Assembly: GCA_050010255.1 (NCBI GenBank) | Contig: JBEKLJ010000060.1 | Coordinates: 1 to 16,546 of the forward strand | Source of the DNA: JBEKLJ01 sp050010255 | Lineage (GTDB): Bacteria > Acidobacteriota > Terriglobia > Bryobacterales > Bryobacteraceae | DNA: 16,546 nt | Reading direction: 5' to 3' | Shown: one piece after another, positions 5,534 through 10,250 of the stretch | Position numbering within the stretch: the first letter of the stretch is position 1 | How the letters are laid out: every line of letters starts with the position of its first letter | Notes under the pieces: generated by a model | Told to the model about the DNA's origin: nothing | What the model saw: only the letters and a program-made list of their open reading frames with translations | Databases searched by the model: none | Translations under genes and position numbers: made by a program

Positions 5534-7765
5534 ATGAGCGAAGATCTGGAATCCATCGTCCGGGAGAACCGCCCGCTCCCCGACGCCGATTTAGAGGCGA
5601 TCCCGGTGCACTGGTTCGGTCTGGGGCCGGAGTGCGCGCTGGCCAGCTTCCGCCAACTGAAGCCCGCGCTCCAGGCCGCATCCGGAGCCGATGCCGGGAA
5701 GCTCGAAGGAATGCTCGGCCCCCGTCCGTCTGACCGGTACATGGTGCTGCGGACTGCCCTGGACGGCGACAGCACCACGGTCGTGGCCGCAGTGAGCCGC
5801 GCCGCCGGCGCGAGCGATCAGGTTCGCGCCGCGATCGAGCGGCGGATTGACCCCGCAGCCATCTCCAGGCCCGCCGACATCGGCGCGGGGAACTTGCTCA
5901 TCTCGACCTCGGTCCACGGCTTGCGGCTCCAGGCCGCGCCGCGCGTCCGGTTCGGCGTCGACTGGCTGCGGGAGGTGGCCGTGGGCCAGATCGGCGGCGA
6001 GCTGGGGCTGGATGCGGACGCAGGCTTTGAGACCCAGGCGCGAGCGGAAATCTCCGCCGAGTTCCTCGCCGCCCTGGCGCTGGATGGAGCGGACCGGCTG
6101 CGGCTTCGGGTGCTGAAGAGGGCATCGGCGGGCGCCGAGGCGGGCTCGTCGCTGGCCGTCTCGGTCTCTGCCCGTCTGCCTCTGCCCGAGAAGCCGGAGG
6201 CGCTCGTGGGCGCGATCCTCGGCGTCGAAGGGAGCGAGTGGTTCGAGCGGCTCGGTTTGAGCGGACTGGAGACCGCACTTCAAACCCTCGCCGCCTTCGC
6301 CGGCCTGCCAGAGCCGGCGCGACGGGAGATCGAGAAGATCTTGGGGGCGATCGCGACCGAGGAGGACCTGCGGCAGGCCCGAGAGCGTCTGGCCTCGGCG
6401 GTCCGGCTGGCCAAGGCCGCCTGCGAGCAGGCGCTGGGGGCGCTGGAGCACAGGCTGGCCGCCGAGCTGAGCTGGCATCTTCGGGCGTCCAGCGCGCTCA
6501 TCGACTGCTCGTTCGACTTCTGCCCGGCCGGCCTGGCTGCCTTTCGCCAGGCGCTCTCCGGCGACCTCACCGCCCTGGACGCCGGCGCTGGGCCGGAGGT
6601 GCGCGTGGATCGCCAGGCGCTCAGCGAGGCGCTGGGCGGGGAGAAGGCCATCCATCTCGGGCTGCCGTTTCTGGACCGCAAGCACTCGGCCACGCGGTGG
6701 GAGGCCCTGGCCAAGGCCGAGATCCTCCCCGGCGAGGACGGAAGGCTGTTCGCCTACACGGCGGACTCGGCCGGCCGGGCCGCCCAGCGAAGCACCTACC
6801 AGAGCACGCTCGCGCTGGCGGCCTCGCTGCTGTTTCCCCAAGCGCTGTCGCAGTTTCGCATCGCCTACGCCGACTGCCGCCTGTTTCGCGCATCGCAGGC
6901 GCACTGGCTGGCGCCGGCGCTGGAGGCCTATGGGTTCTTCCCGGACGCCCTGGATTGGATCGCCGGAGCGGCCGCTTCGGGAGCGGACATCGAGACCGCG
7001 CTGACCCTGAGCGTGCCCGGCAGCGCCGCCGCAGCCTGGCTGCGCGCGCCCGGCGAGCGCGCCCCGGAATTCTTCGAGGTCTACTCGCGGGTGGCGGTGG
7101 TGGTGCAACAGGCGCTGCGAAGATGGCTGCCGCTGGTCTATTTCAGCGATCCGCGCCGTTACGAGGACCTCGAGCCCGCCTACGCGCTGATCTTTTACCA
7201 GAGCACGCGGTCCTCCGCGGGCCACCCGCGCAGCGAGTTTGGCTACGACCTGGTGAGCCCGGACCGGCCGGGCGTGGCGCGTCCCTGGGCGGCGCGTCCG
7301 TTCGCCCTGGAGCTCCAGCGTGTCGAGCAGGCGCTCGCCACCGCCGGCCACAAGCAATTGGCGCGGTTGTACGCGCCGCGGCGGGCGCCGGAGATCCTGG
7401 CGGGCATCGTCCGCCAGCCGCGCCTCATCAACTCGTTGATCACGGCCGATACGTTCTTCATCGACCGGCTGGTCCGGCTCGGGCTCAAAGGCCGCGAGCT
7501 GGCCGAAATGCTTCCGGGCAATCCGCGCAAGGCCGTCGGCCAGCTCGTGGAATTCGCCGCCGAGTTCACGACGGTCCTCCACCGCCGGTTGCGCCGGCTG
7601 TACAACGGCGTGGAGTTCAGCGCCTTCGGCTCGCTGCTGCTGGTGGAGGCCACTGCTGCACTGAGCGCGGCGCTTGCGGAAGGCCAGACGGCGATCGCGG
7701 GCACGCTGCGGCTGACGGCGGCGGGACGCGAGCAAACCTTCGTCAACGCGGCCTACCGGCCTTGA
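5534..7765 (+). CDS. Uncharacterised large soluble protein (orphan, 743 residues)
   Basis: I do not recognise this family. The reading frame is long, well composed and ends in TGA, and the sequence is protein-like; the opposite-strand frame is Arg/Gln/Pro-rich and looks like a shadow. No signal peptide, membrane helix or enzyme signature is visible. By eye, residues 1-110 are mixed helical. Residues 115-230 form a beta-rich block of alternating hydrophobic strands (I-S-T-S-V-H-G-L-R-L near 123-132; L-R-L-R-V-L-K near 189-195; S-L-A-V-S-V-S-A-R-L near 206-215). Residues 255-315 are a charged helical, coiled-coil-like stretch rich in E/A/R. Residues 318-420 form a second beta-like block with a C-S-F-D-F-C pair (325-330) and H-L-G-L-P-F-L-D-R-K-H (374-384). 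The rest is mixed, ending in a helical region and short strands. The chosen ATG at 5534 has no strong Shine-Dalgarno; an in-frame GTG at 5486 would add 16 residues but precedes the likely -10. It is monocistronic, diverges from the rfb operon and converges on the tenI-like gene. Confidence 0.8.
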   Translation: MSEDLESIVRENRPLPDADLEAIPVHWFGLGPECALASFRQLKPALQAASGADAGKLEGMLGPRPSDRYMVLRTALDGDSTTVVAAVSRAAGASDQVRAAIERRIDPAAISRPADIGAGNLLISTSVHGLRLQAAPRVRFGVDWLREVAVGQIGGELGLDADAGFETQARAEISAEFLAALALDGADRLRLRVLKRASAGAEAGSSLAVSVSARLPLPEKPEALVGAILGVEGSEWFERLGLSGLETALQTLAAFAGLPEPARREIEKILGAIATEEDLRQARERLASAVRLAKAACEQALGALEHRLAAELSWHLRASSALIDCSFDFCPAGLAAFRQALSGDLTALDAGAGPEVRVDRQALSEALGGEKAIHLGLPFLDRKHSATRWEALAKAEILPGEDGRLFAYTADSAGRAAQRSTYQSTLALAASLLFPQALSQFRIAYADCRLFRASQAHWLAPALEAYGFFPDALDWIAGAAASGADIETALTLSVPGSAAAAWLRAPGERAPEFFEVYSRVAVVVQQALRRWLPLVYFSDPRRYEDLEPAYALIFYQSTRSSAGHPRSEFGYDLVSPDRPGVARPWAARPFALELQRVEQALATAGHKQLARLYAPRRAPEILAGIVRQPRLINSLITADTFFIDRLVRLGLKGRELAEMLPGNPRKAVGQLVEFAAEFTTVLHRRLRRLYNGVEFSAFGSLLLVEATAALSAALAEGQTAIAGTLRLTAAGREQTFVNAAYRP

Positions 7766-7809
7766 CCCGATCTTCTACCACGCCTTCGGCGGCGGAGGCG
7801 CACTTCGTC

Positions 7810-8379
7810 TCAGCCGCGCTGGAACATGGTAATGCCGGCGATGCCGGCAGCGCCCGCCTCCAGGCACTGCGCGGCGTTCCGCGGGTTGATGCCGCCCAGC
7901 GCGATCACCGGGATCGACACGGCCTGACAGGCCTCCCGCAGGCGCTCGAGCCCCGTCGGCTCGCCGTAGGGCGCCTTGGAGGGCGTGTGGAAGACCGGCC
8001 CGAACACGACGAAGCTCGCGCCCTCCTGCTCGGCCCGGCGGACCTCCTCGAGGCGGTGGCAGGAGACGCCGAACAAGAATCCCGGCGGGGCAATCGCGCG
8101 CAGGATGCCGGGCGCCGGCGCATCCGAGGGCAGATGCACGCCGCTGGCGCCGCAAGCCAGCGCGACATCCAGGCGGCCGTTGACCAGGATCCTGGCGCCA
8201 TGCGGGTTCTCGAGCGCCAGCGCCGCTTTCACCAGGCGCATCAGCTCCCGCGTGGCCAGGTCCTTCTCGCGGATTTGGATCATCTCGACGCCCGCGGCCA
8301 GGTTGCGCGCGATCACCTCGAGCAGCGGCCCGCAGCCGCCCGCCGCCACGCGGTCGGTGATGTAGTAGCGCAGCATCAT
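7810..8379 (-). CDS. ThiE/TenI family protein (annotated-type thiamine phosphate synthase; residues look TenI-like)
   Basis: A 189-residue TIM-barrel protein of the ThiE/TenI family, which acts in thiamine biosynthesis either as thiamine-phosphate synthase (ThiE) or thiazole tautomerase (TenI). Visible family blocks are Y-Y-I-T-D-R (5-10), I-Q-I-R-E-K-D (34-40), G-V-H-L-P-S-D (80-86), S-C-H-R-L-E-E (106-112), F-G-P-V-F-H-T-P-S-K (126-135) and P-V-I-A-L-G-G-I (157-164). Classical ThiE has N-D in the block after strand 3 and H-x-G-Q-x-D; here they are N67-G68-R69 and H-L-P-S-D, which as I recall match TenI. It ends soon after the last barrel strand, 15-25 residues short of most ThiE proteins. 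Two adjacent ATGs (8379 and 8376) are possible; neither has a strong ribosome binding site. It starts 29 nt after the modC stop, so it is probably in the modBC operon. Confidence 0.88.
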   Translation of the reverse strand: MMLRYYITDRVAAGGCGPLLEVIARNLAAGVEMIQIREKDLATRELMRLVKAALALENPHGARILVNGRLDVALACGASGVHLPSDAPAPGILRAIAPPGFLFGVSCHRLEEVRRAEQEGASFVVFGPVFHTPSKAPYGEPTGLERLREACQAVSIPVIALGGINPRNAAQCLEAGAAGIAGITMFQRG

Positions 8380-8408
8380 TCCAGCGGCTTCGCGCCGGGC
8401 CGCCCGCC

Positions 8409-9479
8409 TCAGACCAGGCGCAGCGCCTGCGGCGGAAAGCCCACCAGCCACTCCTTCGTATGCTTATGCTTGTCGAACTCGGTCCGCGGCAGCTCGACCG
8501 TGACGCCGCCGGAGAACTCCAACCGCACCGCCCGTGGCGTTTCGACCGTCCGCAGGAGCTGGGCCGGCATCTGGTTCGGCCCGGGCTTGCCCTCCCGCGC
8601 GGCCACGCCGAGCTGGTCGGGCCGAACGCACAGCCAGACGCGGTCGCCGCGCAGTCGGCCGGGGAAGTACGGCCCGGCTAGCAGGAACTCGCCGAGGCGG
8701 AGGCGGCTGAGGTTGCGCTGCGGATCCAGCTCGGCGATCTCGGCCTCGAGCAGGTTGAAGATGCCGAGCAGCCTGGCCACCTCGACGTTGGCCGGGCGCT
8801 CGGCGACGGCCCGCGGCGGCCCGCTCTGCACCAGGCGGCCGTCGTGCAGGACCAGCATGTCGTCGCCCAGCTCGAAGCACTCCTCCAAATCGTGGGTCAC
8901 CAGGACGATGGGGACCTGGAACTCCGCCCGCACCTGCCCCAGCAGCGCGTAGAGCTCGGCGCGGAGGGGGGCGTCGAGGCCGCGCGCCGGCTCGTCGAGC
9001 AGCAGCAGCTTGGGCGAGCCGATCAGCGCCCGCGCGATCGAGCAGCGCTGCTTCTGCCCGCCCGAAACCTCGTGCGGGCGGCGCCCGGCCACCTCGGCCA
9101 GGTGGAACCGCTCGAGCATCTCGTTCACGCGGCGGTGCCGCTCCAGGCGCGGCCGCCGCTCGGCGGCGAACGCCAGGTTCTCCCGCAGCGTCATGTGCGG
9201 GAACAGCGCGTAGTTCTGGAAGACATAGCCGCAGTGGCGCGCCCGCGGCGGCAGGTTCACGCCCGAGGCGCCGTCGTAGAGGATCTCGTCGCCCAGCAGG
9301 ATGCGGCCTTCCTCGGGCGTGATGAAGCCGGCGATCGCATCCAGCGTCAGCGTCTTACCCGAGCCGCTGGGGCCGAACAGGACGGTGACGCCGCCGGCGG
9401 CGCGGAACTCGATCTCCAGGGAAAAGGCCGCCGAGTCCGCCCGCGGTGGATAGCGTTTGCGAAGCCGCAGCTCGAGCAT
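8409..9479 (-). CDS. modC: Molybdate ABC transporter ATP-binding protein
   Basis: The ATPase subunit that drives molybdate (possibly tungstate) import together with ModB at the inner membrane. In 356 residues it shows Walker A G-P-S-G-S-G-K-T (36-43), Q-loop Q88 in Y-V-F-Q-N-Y-A-L-F-P, ABC signature V-S-G-G-Q-K-Q-R (138-145), Walker B L-L-L-L-D-E-P (158-164) and the H-loop V-T-H-D (H196). The C-terminal 110 or so residues after about 245 resemble a TOBE/Mop-like regulatory domain, as in ModC and CysA. A sulfate or other anion transporter ATPase is the main alternative, but the adjacent permease is ModB-like. The modB stop and modC ATG share one base (TGATG at 9481-9477), so translation is coupled. 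The D-loop reads A-R-G-L-D where many importers have L-S-A-L-D. Confidence 0.9.
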   Translation of the reverse strand: MLELRLRKRYPPRADSAAFSLEIEFRAAGGVTVLFGPSGSGKTLTLDAIAGFITPEEGRILLGDEILYDGASGVNLPPRARHCGYVFQNYALFPHMTLRENLAFAAERRPRLERHRRVNEMLERFHLAEVAGRRPHEVSGGQKQRCSIARALIGSPKLLLLDEPARGLDAPLRAELYALLGQVRAEFQVPIVLVTHDLEECFELGDDMLVLHDGRLVQSGPPRAVAERPANVEVARLLGIFNLLEAEIAELDPQRNLSRLRLGEFLLAGPYFPGRLRGDRVWLCVRPDQLGVAAREGKPGPNQMPAQLLRTVETPRAVRLEFSGGVTVELPRTEFDKHKHTKEWLVGFPPQALRLV

Positions 9480-10144
9480 CAGGCCGCCTGTCTGGCGACC
9501 AGCCGGTTCGCCACCGTGAGGACTGCCACCGCCACCAGGGAGACGACCACGACCAGCACCCGGGCCAGCGCGCCGTTGCCGGACTCCACGGCGTCATAGA
9601 TGGCCACGGCCAGGGTCTGCGTGCGGCCGGGGATGTTGCCGGCAATCATGATCGTGATCCCGAAATCGCCCAGCGTGCGCGCGAACGCCAGGACCGCGAC
9701 CGCCGCAATCGAGCGCCGCGCCAGAGGCAGGCTCACGCGCCAGAAGACGCGCCACTCCGAGGCGCCCAGGTTGCGCGCGGCGCGCTCATAGACGTGGTCC
9801 ACGCTCTCCAGCGCCGCCCGCGCCGAGATCACCAGCAGCGGGATGGCGTGGAACATCGCCGCCACCACGGCGGCCTGCCAGGTGAAGACCAGGGGAGCGC
9901 CGAAGGCCCACTCGTAGAGGCGGCCCAGCGGGCTAACGCGCCCGAACAGCACCAGCAGGTAGTAGCCCAGCACGGTCGGCGGCAGCACCAGGGGGAGGGC
10001 GACGGCGGCGTCGAGCAGTTCCCGGCCGCGGAGCCGCCGATTGGCCAGCACATAGGCCAGCCAGAGGCCCAGCGCCAGCGACAGCGCGGTGGCGATGCCG
10101 GCGACCTTCAGGCTGAGCCACAGCGGGAACCAGTCGATGGGCAT
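9479..10144 (-). CDS. modB: Molybdate ABC transporter permease
   Basis: The membrane channel subunit of a molybdate importer: 221 residues with about five to six hydrophobic segments, as expected for ModB. A-L-P-L-V-L-P-P-T-V-L-G-Y-Y-L-L (about 48-63) matches the ModB signature region (L-P-L-V-L-P-P-x-V-x-G-Y). The cytoplasmic EAA loop that docks onto ModC is E-R-A-A-R-N-L-G-A-S-E-W-R-V-F (about 119-133). F-A-R-T-L-G-D-F-G and N-I-P-G-R-T-Q-T are also close to ModB. It is the first gene of the modB-modC-tenI operon. No periplasmic ModA gene lies next to it; a divergent kinase gene is upstream. There is no Shine-Dalgarno before the ATG, and the -10 box is only 8 nt away, so the mRNA is probably leaderless. 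Confidence 0.91.
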   Translation of the reverse strand: MPIDWFPLWLSLKVAGIATALSLALGLWLAYVLANRRLRGRELLDAAVALPLVLPPTVLGYYLLVLFGRVSPLGRLYEWAFGAPLVFTWQAAVVAAMFHAIPLLVISARAALESVDHVYERAARNLGASEWRVFWRVSLPLARRSIAAVAVLAFARTLGDFGITIMIAGNIPGRTQTLAVAIYDAVESGNGALARVLVVVVSLVAVAVLTVANRLVARQAA

Positions 10145-10152
10145 GAAAGAAG

Positions 10153-10158
10153 ATTATA
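10153..10158 (-). promoter_or_regulatory. Consensus -10 box of modB, suggesting a leaderless transcript
   Basis: A perfect TATAAT lies on the minus strand at 10158-10153, separated from the modB ATG (10144) by only 8 pyrimidine-rich bases (CTTCTTTC). Transcription normally starts about 7 nt after the -10, so the mRNA would begin at or within 1-2 nt of the ATG. No good -35 hexamer is seen at 16-18 nt spacing, and no ribosome binding site is present, which fits a leaderless message. Confidence 0.55.
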
Positions 10159-10192
10159 CCGGCGCCGGGGGTCGGGAACAGTGACGAATATC

Positions 10193-10214
10193 GGCCGGTC
10201 TCAAGCTGCCGGCC
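10193..10214. promoter_or_regulatory. Inverted repeat GGCCGG-N10-CCGGCC in the modB/kinase divergent region
   Basis: Perfect 6-bp arms (10193-10198 and 10209-10214) with a 10-nt loop lie in the 106-bp region between the divergent modB and histidine kinase genes, 36 nt before the kinase ATG. It may be an operator or an RNA hairpin. It does not resemble the AT-rich ModE box. In GC-rich DNA such dyads also occur by chance. Confidence 0.3.
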
Positions 10215-10233
10215 AATTCAGCCGATGTGAGAA

Positions 10234-10250
10234 GGGACGGCGCTCGTCCC
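10234..10250 (+). promoter_or_regulatory. Hairpin abutting the histidine kinase start codon
   Basis: GGGACG (10234-10239) and CGTCCC (10245-10250) form a perfect 6-bp stem with a 5-nt loop (GCGCT), ending right before the ATG at 10251. The only Shine-Dalgarno-like stretch (AAGGGA, 10232-10237) lies partly in the 5' arm and is otherwise too far (13 nt) from the ATG. Folding would either hide the ribosome binding site or bring it close to the start, so it is a candidate translational control element. Confidence 0.4.

Noticed and set aside
5591..7735. 714-codon minus-strand open frame opposite the orphan gene
   Set aside because: Composition is Arg/Gln/Leu-rich and low complexity, typical of antisense frames in GC-rich DNA. 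The plus-strand product has balanced, protein-like alternation of strands and helices.
7766..7809. Possible bidirectional terminator between the convergent orphan and tenI-like genes
   Set aside because: Only a 4-5 bp GC stem (CGCC-TTC-GGCG) and no T-run on either side.
6238..8952. 904-codon plus-strand open frame running through the orphan gene, tenI-like gene and modC
   Set aside because: Gly/Ala/Arg-rich shadow that crosses three unrelated genes, two of which are firmly identified on the minus strand.
10193..10214. ModE-binding site for molybdate control of modB
   Set aside because: The repeat is GC-only in its arms and does not resemble the AT-rich ModE palindrome.
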